Assembly (NCBI GenBank): GCA_963820415.1
Contig: CAWFZT010000009.1
Coordinates: forward strand, 310,001 to 374,000
Direction of reading: 5' to 3'
DNA length: 64,000 nucleotides
Origin: CAWFZT01 sp963820415
Lineage (GTDB): Bacteria > Chloroflexota > Anaerolineae > Anaerolineales > Anaerolineaceae
In this document: one piece after another, positions 38,890 to 48,233 of the stretch
How positions within the stretch are numbered: the first letter of the stretch is position 1
Layout of the letters: the number at the start of each line of letters is the position of its first letter
Notes under the pieces: generated by a model
The model's input: only the letters and a program-made list of their open reading frames with translations
The model's database searches: none
Told to the model about the DNA's origin: nothing
Program-made: the position numbers and the translations under genes

Positions 38890-40248
38890 TTAGCTGCTTC
38901 TGCCGTCATTTTCTTCTTTGCTCATCAGTGGGCCTGTCCTTTCATAGTAAAGGTCCATGATGACCTGGGCCAGCTTGATCGAATCATGCCGCCATGGAAA
39001 TTCGCTGTCGACCAGATCGGCAAAATAGACAGCAAATTTTTCTTCCAGGTCTGCTTCTGGGCGTACCCAGGATACTCCCTCCAACAGTTTCCCATTATAA
39101 CGGTTATTACAGATTATGAGGTCAAAAAAGTGACCTCCGAGGTGTTTTTCGATGTTGCGGACGTGGTCGCCGCACGAAAAACCATCTGTTTCCCCCGGTT
39201 GAGTAGCCACGTTGCACACGTAGAATTTCAGCGCCCGGCTCGACCGGATGGCTTCGGCGATATCCGGCACCAGCAGGTTGGGGAGCAAACTGGTATACAG
39301 GCTGCCCGGTCCGATCACGATCAGATCGGCGCTGAGGATGGCCTGCAGCGTGGGCGGATAGGCCAGGGGATTATTCGGTTCCAGCCAGACGCGTTTGATC
39401 TGGCCTTTGGTCATCGGGATCTGGCTCTCCCCTTTCACACGCAGGTCTCCCTTTTTGTCCGGCAGGTTCACGTCCGCCACCAGGCGCACATCGTGCAATG
39501 TGGAGGGCAGCACACGTCCCTGTACCGCCAGCACACGGCCCGATTCGGCCACACCCTCCTCGAAGCTGCCGGTGATATCCGCCAGAGCAGCGATAAATAA
39601 ATTACCCAGGGAATGTCCTTGCAGTCCATCCCCGGAGGAAAACCGGTACTGAAAGATCTGCGAGAGCATCTCTTCGTCGTTAGATAAAGCGGTCAGGCAA
39701 TTGCGGATGTCACCTGGCGGCAAGATGCCCCGGCTGCGGCGCAGGTCGCCCGAAGAACCACCATCGTCGGCTACGGTCACGATCGCGGTCAAATTGTGGG
39801 TTTGAAATTTAATCCCGCGCAGCAGGCAGGCCAGGCCGGTGCCCCCGCCCAGGACCACTAAACGCGGGCCGCGTTCACGTTTACGGTAAGCCGAGACGGT
39901 ATCCAGCAAAGCCGTACCCGGGCGCATAAAAGGCCGCAGAAGGGAATGATTCAACCCCCAGATGCCTACCAGGATCATTCCTACGCCAAACCCGCCAAAG
40001 AAAAGGGCGCGCAGAGGACGCGCCATAAAACGCAGCGCCAGTAATGAAAGGGCCGGCAGCCACCAGGTGTCCGGCGCTGTTCGGTAAAAATCCAACACGA
40101 GAACGGAAAAACCCAGCCCGATCAGGGCTGTACCAACCAGGATCAAACCCACCCAGCGCTTAACCCCCAGACCTGGGGTGAACCAGCGCAGCTCCTGTTT
40201 AATTGTCTGCCACACTCGGCGATACCAGGATGTTTTACGCGGCCGCAT
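38890..40248 (-). CDS. yvcK: YvcK/CofD-like gluconeogenesis factor with N-terminal membrane segments
   Basis: 452 residues. Two hydrophobic segments at about 28-50 and 62-95 anchor it, then the YvcK/CofD core: LVVLGGGTGLACLLRGIK, VADDGGSSGDLRR, ILPPGDIRNCL and GHSLGNLF, with IVIGPGSLYTSLLPNLLV. YvcK binds UDP-GlcNAc in Bacillus and is needed for growth on gluconeogenic carbon and for cell-wall precursor flow. It lies just upstream of gap and pgk (55-base gap), which fits a link to central carbon flow. Confidence 0.88.
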   Translation of the reverse strand: MRPRKTSWYRRVWQTIKQELRWFTPGLGVKRWVGLILVGTALIGLGFSVLVLDFYRTAPDTWWLPALSLLALRFMARPLRALFFGGFGVGMILVGIWGLNHSLLRPFMRPGTALLDTVSAYRKRERGPRLVVLGGGTGLACLLRGIKFQTHNLTAIVTVADDGGSSGDLRRSRGILPPGDIRNCLTALSNDEEMLSQIFQYRFSSGDGLQGHSLGNLFIAALADITGSFEEGVAESGRVLAVQGRVLPSTLHDVRLVADVNLPDKKGDLRVKGESQIPMTKGQIKRVWLEPNNPLAYPPTLQAILSADLIVIGPGSLYTSLLPNLLVPDIAEAIRSSRALKFYVCNVATQPGETDGFSCGDHVRNIEKHLGGHFFDLIICNNRYNGKLLEGVSWVRPEADLEEKFAVYFADLVDSEFPWRHDSIKLAQVIMDLYYERTGPLMSKEENDGRSS

Positions 40249-40312
40249 ATTTGCTGTATTATAGCAGTATTTAACTCCCGCGAAACATTTCTAATGTGCA
40301 CCCCTTTTATGC

Positions 40313-40318
40313 TATAAT
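40313..40318 (+). promoter_or_regulatory. -10 box (TATAAT) for a leaderless ROK kinase mRNA
   Basis: A perfect TATAAT ends nine bases before the ATG at 40327, with no Shine-Dalgarno. A start site at the usual distance would be at, or within two or three bases of, the start codon. -35 not clear. Confidence 0.4.
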
Positions 40319-40326
40319 TTTTATTG

Positions 40327-41263
40327 ATGGGCACATATATCGCAGCCGATATTGGTGGGACACAGCTACGCGTGTCTGTTTATCCTGATGATGGCATTGA
40401 GCCGATTTACCAGAAACGAATCCCCACCCAGGGAAAAGGGACGCCGATCGAGCGGTTGCTCGGTCTGATTAACGACGCCTGGCCTGAAGAAGGACAGGTT
40501 CTTTCCATTGGCGCAGCTTTCCCTGGGCCAATCGACCCCTTTGCTGGAATATTAATCTCAGCCCCTAATATTCCGGGCTGGGAAAACTTGCCGATCCGCC
40601 AGATCCTGCGCGAGCGCTTTCACGTGCCGGTGGCGGTTGGCAACGACGCCAACCTGGCCGCCCTGGCCGAGTGGCGCTTCGGCGCCGGCCGCGGTCATCA
40701 TAACCTGGTTTACCTGACCATCAGCACCGGGATTGGCGGCGGCGTGATCGTAGAAGACCAGCTCCTGCTGGGCGTGCACGGCTTGGCTGCCGAGCTGGGT
40801 CATGTGACTGTCTGGCCGGATGGGCCAGTTTGTAGCTGCGGGTTGCGCGGTCATCTGGAATCAGTCGGTTCTGGAACAGGCATTGCGCATTATTTCAACG
40901 AACAAGCTGCGCTTGGGCGCCCCACCAACCTCCCCGCTGGTCCCCTGCCAACCTCTAAAGAGATCGCTAAAGCTGCCCAGGCGGGCGACGCGCTCGGCCA
41001 TCGAAGCCTTGGGGCGCGCTGGTTACTTCGTCGGGATTGGGCTGGCTAACTACCTGCTAACCTTCAACCCTTCTATTATTATCCTGGGCGGAGGAGTGTC
41101 TCGCTCCGGCCTGGCTTTCTTCGATCCGCTGCGTAAATCGATGCGAGAACATCTTTACCGTCCTGAATATGCCGAGAACCTGGTGCTTACCACCGTGCAG
41201 CTTGGCGACGACGCCGGGCTGCTCGGTTCACTGGCATTGGCCCGCACAGTCAGCGGAGAATAA
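40327..41263 (+). CDS. ROK-family sugar kinase (glucokinase-like), frameshifted near 40996
   Basis: N-terminal ATP loop ADIGGTQLRVSV, sugar-binding GNDANLAALAEW, TGIGGGVIV and the ROK zinc motif (ELGHVTVWPDGPVCSCGLRGHLE; His and three Cys). The first frame stops at 41049; the next carries AIEALGRAGYFVGIGLANYLLTF and NPSIIILGGGVSRSG to 41263. One extra G in GCTCGGCC near 40996 explains this. Joined length about 311 residues is normal for ROK kinases. Likely phosphorylates glucose or a related hexose. Divergent from yvcK. Confidence 0.85.
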
Positions 41264-41291
41264 GTTCCTATTATCCCTATATATGCTGCCA

Positions 41292-41314
41292 AATCCCTCT
41301 ACGGGGATTATTTT
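41292..41314 (+). terminator. possible terminator after the ROK kinase
   Basis: AATCCC (41292-41297) pairs with GGGATT (41304-41309) around a 6-base loop, then ATTTT. Short stem; modest support. Confidence 0.4.
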
Positions 41315-41340
41315 ACCATATTTGGGATTGGCTTCAGTGC

Positions 41341-41467
41341 TATAATTAATTTGTAAAGGTAGGCATGCACATGGCGTGTGCAGGTCTATCGTGTCTCGAT
41401 AACACTTGTATCTCCAAGGAAGGCATAGGAAAAGTTCGTATTCTTTAAATTCATAAGGAGGTTCAAA
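41341..41467 (+). promoter_or_regulatory. promoter and 120-base leader of the aminotransferase gene
   Basis: TATAAT at 41341-41346 is followed by a leader of about 115 bases ending in AAGGAGGTTCAAA before the ATG. Within it GCACA-TGGCG-TGTGC (about 41368-41382) can form a hairpin, and GATA-ACACTTG-TATC a second small one. No known riboswitch class is recognised. Confidence 0.35.
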
Positions 41468-42790
41468 ATGGAAACCCTGACGTTACCAGGGCCTAAGGCC
41501 AGGAGCATTGTCGAGCGGGACCGCGCCGTCATATCCCCCTCATACCTTCGTGGATACCCCTTCGTTATGGATCACGGCCGCGGTACTCAAGTCTGGGATG
41601 TAGACGACAATCGTTTTCTGGATTTTGCAGCAGGGATAGCAGTCGTATCTACCGGCCACAGTCACCCTCAAGTGGTCAAAGCCATACAGGAACAAGCCGA
41701 AAAATTCATTCATATCTCGTCTGATTTTTATCACCCAAAATGGGTAGAACTGGGGGAATATCTGGACCGCATCGCTCCGTTTGATGAACCAGCCATTTCC
41801 TTCATGACCAACTCGGGCACCGAAAGCGTCGAATCGGCGATTAAGCTGGCCCGCTACCACACCGGTCGTAGCCAGTTCATCGCCTTTCTGGGAGGGTTCC
41901 ACGGGCGAACGATGGGCTCTATTTCACTGACCGCCAGCAAATCCAGTTATCACAAAGGCTTTGCGCCTTTAATGAGTGGCGTCGTGCATGCGCCGTTTCC
42001 CGATCCTTACCACCCCATTCTGCAAACCTTACGCGGCGAGGATTACGGCGAAACGGTTGTGCGCTACATCGAAGAACAACTCCTGGGCAGAATTGTGCCT
42101 GCTGAAGAGGTTGCAGGTATCCTGGTTGAACCTATTCAGGGAGAAGGAGGATACATCGTCCCGCCTCCCGGATTCTTCCCGGCTTTACGTAAACTATGCG
42201 ATCGTTATGATATCCTGTTGATCGCCGACGAAATCCAGGCCGGCGTTGGACGGACCGGTAAATGGTGGTCCATTGAGCACTTCGGTGTCCAGCCTGACAT
42301 TATCTGCCTGGCGAAGGGCATTGCTTCCGGCGTCCCATTGGGAGCCATGGTAGCACGTTCCCATATCGTCACCTGGCCGCGCGGCTCGCACAGCAATACT
42401 TTCGGCGGCAATCCGCTTGCCTGCGCCGCCGCAATAGCCACATTGAATTTAATCGAAAAAGAATATTTGAAAAATGCTGCCGAAGTTGGCCAGTACACCC
42501 TGGATGCTCTGGCGGAAATGCAGATGCGCCATCCCAGCATGGGGGATGTACGCGGCATTGGCCTGATGATCGGCGTTGAATTTATAAAAAATCGCCAGAC
42601 CCGTGAACCCTTCGAAGAATTGCGTGATAGGATCGTCCAAATGGCGTTCGAACGCGGTCTGCTTACTCTAGGCTGCGGCAAGAGTGTGATCCGCATCGCC
42701 CCGCCCCTGTGTGTCTCGACCGGCGAAATCGATGAAGGCCTGATTATCCTGAATGAGGCGATCACCCTGGCCGAACGGGGATCCAGCTAG
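41468..42790 (+). CDS. class III PLP-dependent aminotransferase (acetylornithine/4-aminobutyrate type)
   Basis: 440 residues. Omega-aminotransferase fold: NSGTESVESAIKLAR phosphate-binding region, GGFHGRTMGS, ILVEPIQGEGGYIVPP, LLIADEIQAGVGRTG with the cofactor Asp, and the Schiff-base Lys in CLAKGIASGVPLGA, followed by SNTFGGNPLAC. It fits enzymes that transfer the distal amino group of omega-amino acids (GABA, ornithine, lysine); the precise donor is unknown. AAGGAGG eight bases upstream supports the start. It directly abuts the histidine kinase gene (no gap). Confidence 0.88.
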   Translation: METLTLPGPKARSIVERDRAVISPSYLRGYPFVMDHGRGTQVWDVDDNRFLDFAAGIAVVSTGHSHPQVVKAIQEQAEKFIHISSDFYHPKWVELGEYLDRIAPFDEPAISFMTNSGTESVESAIKLARYHTGRSQFIAFLGGFHGRTMGSISLTASKSSYHKGFAPLMSGVVHAPFPDPYHPILQTLRGEDYGETVVRYIEEQLLGRIVPAEEVAGILVEPIQGEGGYIVPPPGFFPALRKLCDRYDILLIADEIQAGVGRTGKWWSIEHFGVQPDIICLAKGIASGVPLGAMVARSHIVTWPRGSHSNTFGGNPLACAAAIATLNLIEKEYLKNAAEVGQYTLDALAEMQMRHPSMGDVRGIGLMIGVEFIKNRQTREPFEELRDRIVQMAFERGLLTLGCGKSVIRIAPPLCVSTGEIDEGLIILNEAITLAERGSS

Positions 42791-44353
42791 ATGCTGCCTG
42801 ATTTCCGGGTGCGCCAGCGCGATTATCTGCTCGAAATCGCCCGAGCCCTTACCCAGGAACTCGACCTGGATAAATTGCTCGGGCGCATCCTGCACATCTC
42901 GGTCGAGATGCTGGCGGGACAGGCCGGCCTGATTGCACTACGTTCTGAAACAGGAGGTTGGCGCGTGCGCGCCAGTCACGGGCTGCCGCCTGCCTTTCTC
43001 CGCATCGTCGAGCCAGCCCTGACTCAGATCCCTCTGGCGACGCAAGATACCGAAGACATCGAGCTCCCAGAAATCAACCGCCGGCTGCAGGAACTGACCC
43101 ATTACGCCAGCCTGGGTCTTTTGAGCAGCCTGGGACTGCCCCTGGTGGCGCGCGGCACCGTGGTCGGAGTAATTTTCATTTTCCGCGCCTATATGGATGT
43201 TTTCTCCAACAACGATCTGGCCCTCCTGCGCAGTTTTGCCGACCAGGCCGCCATCGCCGTGCAAAACGCTCAATTCTACTCCCAAATCAACCACGAACGA
43301 CAGCGTATGAACGCTCTCTTGGATTCGGCGGCAGATGGCATCCTGATCCTCAGCGCCGACCACAAAGTGGAACGCTGCAACCCGGCTGCCGCTCGTATGA
43401 TCGGGATCGATGCGATACAAGCTGTTAGCGAACCGCATGGCGATATCATCCGCTGGATCACTCCACCCCAGGGTTTGACCCTGGAACAGGCTGAAGCCGG
43501 CGGCTGGCCGCTTACCCCGCACGCCCAGTTATACGTCGAAGGAAATCTCAAAAGGAAGAACACCCAGACTCCGCTCCCGGTAGGCATAACCTATGCTCCC
43601 CTGCTTTCCACCGAAGGTACCCTGCTCAACGTGATCGCCACCCTGCGAGACATAACCCGTTTTCGCCAGGCCGAGGAATTAAAGAGCACCTTCATTTCGA
43701 TCATCAGCCACGAACTCAAGACACCCGTTGCACTGATCAAGGGTTACGTCAGCACCCTGCGGCGGGAAGATGCTACCTGGGACCGCAAGGTGGTAAAGGA
43801 CAGCTTGCAGGTGATCGAAGAGGAAGCAGATCACCTGACCTCCCTGATCGAGAACATGCTGGATGCCTCCCGCCTGCAGGCTGGAGGGCTTTCAGTCAAA
43901 AGATCCGACGTTTCAATACCGAGTGTGGCGGCTCGGCTGGCCGAGCGTTTACGTACCCAGACCACCCGGCACACCATCCTGGTCGATTTCCCGCCCGATT
44001 TCCCGATCGTGATGGCTGACGAGGCCCGCATCGAGCAGGTCATTTCTAACCTGATCTCCAATGCGATTAAATATGCCCCTGAGGGAGTAATCCGCATCAG
44101 CGGTCAGACCCGCCCGGACAAAGTCATCATCTGTGTCAGCGACCAGGGCCCGGGGATTGCCCCGGAAGACCTGCCACACGTCTTCGACCGTTTTTACCGC
44201 GCCCCCGAGGCCTCCCGCCAGACCAAAGGCGCCGGTTTGGGGCTGTACCTTTCACGCGCCATCGTAGAAGCCCACGGGGGAAATATGTGGGTAGACCCTG
44301 AAAGCGGGCACGGAGCTCGCATTTGCTTTTCCCTACCTCGTGTAGAAGGATAG
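42791..44353 (+). CDS. sensor histidine kinase, GAF-PAS-HisKA-HATPase
   Basis: 520 residues without membrane segments. GAF domain at about residues 25-165 (AGQAGLIALRSE, ADQAAIAVQNAQFYSQI), PAS at about 175-290 (LLDSAADGILILSADHKVERCN), HisKA with phospho-acceptor His in IISHELKTPVALI, and HATPase boxes N (NLISNAIKYAP), G1 (VSDQGPGIAPEDL), F (FDRFYRAPE) and G2 (GAGLGLYLSR). A soluble kinase sensing a cytosolic signal. No response regulator gene is adjacent. It starts immediately after the aminotransferase stop codon, so the two are cotranscribed and possibly functionally linked. Confidence 0.93.
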   Translation: MLPDFRVRQRDYLLEIARALTQELDLDKLLGRILHISVEMLAGQAGLIALRSETGGWRVRASHGLPPAFLRIVEPALTQIPLATQDTEDIELPEINRRLQELTHYASLGLLSSLGLPLVARGTVVGVIFIFRAYMDVFSNNDLALLRSFADQAAIAVQNAQFYSQINHERQRMNALLDSAADGILILSADHKVERCNPAAARMIGIDAIQAVSEPHGDIIRWITPPQGLTLEQAEAGGWPLTPHAQLYVEGNLKRKNTQTPLPVGITYAPLLSTEGTLLNVIATLRDITRFRQAEELKSTFISIISHELKTPVALIKGYVSTLRREDATWDRKVVKDSLQVIEEEADHLTSLIENMLDASRLQAGGLSVKRSDVSIPSVAARLAERLRTQTTRHTILVDFPPDFPIVMADEARIEQVISNLISNAIKYAPEGVIRISGQTRPDKVIICVSDQGPGIAPEDLPHVFDRFYRAPEASRQTKGAGLGLYLSRAIVEAHGGNMWVDPESGHGARICFSLPRVEG

Positions 44354-44383
44354 CTCATTTTTGTCCCTCGCCGGATAAAATGG

Positions 44384-44389
44384 TATAAT
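44384..44389 (+). promoter_or_regulatory. -10 box of the CpXC gene
   Basis: TATAAT 34 bases upstream of the ATG at 44424, in the 70-base gap after the histidine kinase. GAGAGAG lies next to the ATG as ribosome site. Confidence 0.4.
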
Positions 44390-44423
44390 CCGCCTGTTAT
44401 TAATCTATCTTTGAGAGAGAGCT

Positions 44424-45762
44424 ATGGCAAGAACCACTGCAAGATGTCCCCGCTGCCGCCAACCTATTGCGGCTGATGTAGAGCAGCTTTTCGACCTCAA
44501 CACCGACCCCAAAGCCAAACAACGCTTTCTGAGCGGAACTTTCAACATCGTCCACTGCCAAAACTGCGGCTACGAGGGCAGCCTGGCCACCCCGCTGGTG
44601 TACCATGACCCCGACAAAGAGCTCCTACTGACCTACTTCCCACCCGAACTTGGCTTTCCGGTCAACGAGCAGGAAAAAATGATCGGCCCCATGATCAACC
44701 TGGCGCTCAACCGCCTGCCGCCTGAAAAACGCAAAGCCTACCTGCTGCGCCCGCTGACTATGCTAACTCAACAGCAGATGATCGAGCGCGTGCTAGAGTC
44801 TGACGGCATCACCAAGGAAATACTACAGGCCCAGCAGCAGCGTCTGAACTTGCTGCAACGCCTGTTCTCGACACCCACTGAAGGCCGCGCCGAAATCATC
44901 AAGCAGGAAGAAAGTCTGATCGACGAAAGCTTCTTCTCTATGCTCTCCCGCCTGATCGAAGCCTCCATGACACAAGGCGACCAGCAAAGCGGGCACACCC
45001 TGGCCGACCTGCAGAAAGAACTGCTCCTCCAGACCAAAGTCGGGCAGAACCTGGCCGCCCAGGCTGCCGAAGCCGAAGAAGCGGTTAAGGCCCTCCAGGA
45101 GGCCAGTCAGAAAGGCCTGACCCGCGAAGCACTGCTGGATTTGATCGTCAATGCGTCCTCTGAGATTCGCCTGACCACTATAGTCAGCATGGCTCGCTCA
45201 GGCCTGGATTACAATTTCTTCCAGATCCTCAGCGAACGCATCGATGCGGTCGAAGGCAAAGAAAAAGAAAAATTGACCGAACTGCGCGAGAAACTCCTCG
45301 AAATGGTCCAGGAAATCGACCAGGCCATGCGGAAGCAGGTCGCCCAGGCGCGCCAGGACCTGGAGAGGCTGTTGAAAGCCAAGGACATTCCGGCTGCTGT
45401 GCAGGAAAATGCCGATATGTTCAACGAGATGTTCATCGATACCTTGAAAGCTGAGCTCCAGGATGCCCGCCAAAAAAATGACATTGACCGGCTGAACAAG
45501 CTTCAGCAAGTGGTGGATACCCTTCAAAAGCTATCGATGCCTCCGGGGGATATCGCCCTAGCCCAGGATCTGATTGGCGCTGCCTCGGACGAAGAACGTC
45601 TAGAAAATTCTCGAAGAAAACGCCGACAAGGTGACGCCCGAATTTTTGCAATTGATGAGCGGCCTGGCTACGCAGGGCGAAGGGCAAGGCCAGTCTGTGG
45701 ATGTGGTCAAATCTTTCCAGGATGCCTATATGGCAGTCGCTACGCTTCTCGATGGAAGCTAA
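44424..45762 (+). CDS. CpXC domain protein with long helical C-terminus, frameshifted near 45604
   Basis: The N-terminus is a zinc-ribbon CpXC domain (CPRC at Cys8/Cys11 and CQNC at Cys45/Cys48) followed by the typical LVYHDPDKELLLTYFPPE. The rest, about 350 residues, is almost entirely helical and charged, with likely coiled coils. The first frame ends at 45767 with an unlikely basic tail; the next frame gives EILEENADKVTPEFLQLM and on to a TAA at 45760-45762. One extra A in the run GAAAATT near 45604 explains this. Function unknown; CpXC proteins are common in this type of bacterium. Confidence 0.75.
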
Positions 45763-45820
45763 CCTGAAGAAATAAATTCAAGAAAATCAAAATGTCAGTT
45801 ACTCTTCCCGTACCTGCCGC

Positions 45821-46927
45821 TTACAGCACTTTCACGCACACCGGCGTTGGCACTTCGATAGGATCGCCGGTCGGGATGAGGCCGCCGTTGGACTGGTCGA
45901 TCCGAAAGACGGCGAGGTTGTCCAAATCCTGGTTGGCCACAAGCACCCAGTTACCGCTCGGGTCGACGGTAAAGTTGCGGGGGATGCTGCCACGCGAGTT
46001 CACATGACCGAGGAGCCTGAGCGTACCATGGACGGGGTCAATGGCGTAGATAACCAACGAATTATGGCCGCGATTCGACCCGTAGAGTAAGTCACCACCA
46101 GGCGTTATCTGCACCTCTGCGCAGGTGCTGCTGCCCCGGAAATCTTCCGGCAAGGTCGAGAGCGTTTGCATCTCTTCGAGCGTACCCTGTTTGCCGTCGT
46201 AACGGAAGGCGGTCACCGTTGAATTCAACTCGTTGATGAGATAGGCGAAGCGACCTCCCGGGTGCATCACGAGCTGGCGTGGGCCTGCGCCGGGACGGAC
46301 CGCAGCCCAAGGCGTGCGGTTCGACTTCACTTTGGCGCGAGCAGCATCCAGTTCGTAGATCATCACCTTGTCGATCCCGAGATCGGGGACAAAAGCAAAG
46401 CGCTCTAGAATGTCCAGGGTCACTGCATGAGCATGGGGCCCGACTTGGCGCTTTGGATCAATGCTCGAACCCTGGTGTTGAACGAAATCGCCGTCGTCGC
46501 CCAGAGAACCATCAGGCCGGATCGGGAGTACGCAGAGGCTGCCGCTGGCGAAATTGGCTACCAGGACGCAGTCACCCGACTTGGTCACGCTGAGGTGGCA
46601 GGGGTCGGTGCCGCCTGTCGGCTTTTGGTTAATGAAGGTCAACTTCCCGCTATCAGGATCCAGGGCGAAGGCGCTGATCGCTCCGCTGGCGCGGCCCTCA
46701 AACTCCTTGTACTCGTTAACAGCATAAAGGTAGCGTCGGGAGGGGTGGATGGCCAGGTAGGACGGGTTACGGACACCTTCGGCCAGGCCACACGGTTCCA
46801 GCGCACCCGAAAGAGTGTCGAAGCGATAAACGTGAATGCCCTTACCCTTTCCCCGCAGGATCTGCCCGGTGCCGAAGAGGATTGGTTCGGTGTATGTGCC
46901 GACAAAAACGAACCTAAACTGTGACAT
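45821..46927 (-). CDS. lactonase family (6-phosphogluconolactonase-type) seven-bladed beta-propeller
   Basis: 368 residues without a signal peptide. Beta-propeller repeats are clear: FVGTYTE, NPSYLAIHPSRRYLYAVNE, DPCHLSVTKSGDCVLVANF, GPHAHAVTLD, GPRQLVMHPGGRFAYLINE, CAEVQITPGGDLLYGSNRGHNSL and PRNFTVDPSGNWVLVANQ. This is the Pfam lactonase (PF10282-like) family that includes Pgl of Escherichia coli. It probably opens a sugar lactone. It follows the dehydrogenase gene by nine bases on the same strand, which fits a sugar-acid pathway. Confidence 0.85.
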   Translation of the reverse strand: MSQFRFVFVGTYTEPILFGTGQILRGKGKGIHVYRFDTLSGALEPCGLAEGVRNPSYLAIHPSRRYLYAVNEYKEFEGRASGAISAFALDPDSGKLTFINQKPTGGTDPCHLSVTKSGDCVLVANFASGSLCVLPIRPDGSLGDDGDFVQHQGSSIDPKRQVGPHAHAVTLDILERFAFVPDLGIDKVMIYELDAARAKVKSNRTPWAAVRPGAGPRQLVMHPGGRFAYLINELNSTVTAFRYDGKQGTLEEMQTLSTLPEDFRGSSTCAEVQITPGGDLLYGSNRGHNSLVIYAIDPVHGTLRLLGHVNSRGSIPRNFTVDPSGNWVLVANQDLDNLAVFRIDQSNGGLIPTGDPIEVPTPVCVKVL

Positions 46928-46936
46928 CTTAGCCTC

Positions 46937-47878
46937 CTATTGATTGTGAAGGATGTGCAGCGCAGAGACGATGAAGCGATCGCGGCACGCGACAAGCTGC
47001 TGCATATCTTTTTTCCGCCAGTCGTAAAAGCCCTGTCCGGTCTTGTAACCCAGCATCCCGTCGGCAACCAAGTTCGTCAAGTAATGGCCGGGCTCGGTTG
47101 CATTGCACAGGCCGGGCAAAACGTCACGCTGGACAGAAAGACCCAGGTCCAGGCCCACGGTATCAATGTGTTCCAGCGGTCCCCAGGCAGGGAAGCGGAT
47201 CCCCATGCCCATCTTAATCGCCGTGTCTACATCTTCTGCCGAAGCCAACCCCAATTCCACGATATACACTGCCTCGCGGATCACGGCTTGCAGGATGCGA
47301 TTTGCCAGTTGGCCAGGCAAATCGCGGCGGACGAGCACGGGCACCTTACCCCAACCCAGCAAGATTTCCCGCATCTTTTCGGCCAGAGTAAGATCGGTGT
47401 GCTCACTCATCACCACCTCTACCAGAGGTACCAGGTGAGGCGGGAACCAAAAGTGTGTCGTGAGGGCGCGTTCCGGGTGCGCCATATCTTGGGATATACG
47501 CGTGATCCGCAGCCCGGAGGTATTGCTGGCCAGAATCACATCCGGGGGCAGCAATGCATCCAGGTTGCGAAACAATGCCTGCTTCAACGCCAGGTTTTCG
47601 TTGATGGACTCAATTACCATGAAGGTGTCGTTGATATAGGGTGCCAGGTCGGTACCCGAAGACATCAGGTTCTCGGTGGCAGCCGCCTGTTCAGCGGTGA
47701 CCAACTGATTGTCCAGCAGCTGGTCTATGTGGCCTCTGGCTCGAACTTCCCCTGCCGCTGCCTTTTCGGCGGTTCTGGCAAGCAGCAGGGTAGGATGTCC
47801 TGCGAGCGCAGCGCATGCTGCGATACCGGGTCCCATGAGGCCCGCGCCGATCACAACCACTCGATTTTTCTCGATCAT
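46937..47878 (-). CDS. 3-hydroxyacyl-CoA dehydrogenase family NAD-dependent dehydrogenase
   Basis: 313 residues, two domains. Rossmann loop VVVIGAGLMGPGIAACAAL; catalytic-domain signature TTHFWFPPHLVPLVEVV; C-terminal helical domain NRILQAVIREAVYIVE and PAWGPLEHIDTVGLDL. The WFPP variant and the sugar-type context (lactonase, TIM-barrel isomerase, sugar ABC remnant) suggest a sugar-acid substrate such as L-gulonate rather than a CoA ester; that is inference. Start ATG 47878 with GAGAGGCG upstream. Confidence 0.82.
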   Translation of the reverse strand: MIEKNRVVVIGAGLMGPGIAACAALAGHPTLLLARTAEKAAAGEVRARGHIDQLLDNQLVTAEQAAATENLMSSGTDLAPYINDTFMVIESINENLALKQALFRNLDALLPPDVILASNTSGLRITRISQDMAHPERALTTHFWFPPHLVPLVEVVMSEHTDLTLAEKMREILLGWGKVPVLVRRDLPGQLANRILQAVIREAVYIVELGLASAEDVDTAIKMGMGIRFPAWGPLEHIDTVGLDLGLSVQRDVLPGLCNATEPGHYLTNLVADGMLGYKTGQGFYDWRKKDMQQLVACRDRFIVSALHILHNQ

Positions 47879-47914
47879 ATTTCGCCTCTCTTAAAAGGGC
47901 TGCGTAATCATCGC

Positions 47915-48175
47915 TTCTGCTCGCTCGGCCTTTGAGTGCGCCGGTCATCAAACCCTAGACGATGAAACGCTGCATAAAGATGATGAAGAAAGCATCGGCA
48001 CCGTCGTCAGCGCCGAACCGGTCATCAACCGGTCCCAGCAGAAAGAAAACTCTTCTATGCACAACGCCAGGCTTGTCGGTAACGTAAGCAGGTTGCGCGA
48101 CTGGATTAGCCCCAGGGCAAACAGCAGATCATTCCAGGCCCGGATTAAGGCGTCGACGATCTATCCCAACGCAAA
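47915..48175 (-). pseudogene. 3' remnant of a sugar ABC transporter permease (MalG type)
   Basis: No intact gene, but the minus strand reads LIRAWNDLLFALGL, then LTLPTSLALCIEEF and WDRLMTGSALTTVP, then after a one-base shift AFFIIFMQRFIV, an in-frame TAG, and GLMTGALKG. This is the C-terminal end of a CUT1 carbohydrate permease: the WNDLL box, the LPxxLA stretch and the final QRFxVxGLxxGAxKG. Everything upstream is missing, and the remaining piece has a frameshift and a stop, so it is a relic of a transporter once next to the sugar isomerase gene. Confidence 0.75.
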
Positions 48176-48233
48176 CTCGAGCATTCAGACCCGGGGGCTG
48201 AAAAGGTATGCCTCAGCCGCCGGGGTGAAACAG

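Noticed and set aside
46940..47935. 331-codon plus-strand frame opposite the dehydrogenase gene
   Set aside because: Composition is that of a reverse frame of a GC-rich gene (many His, Gln, Arg); the minus-strand protein has clear motifs.
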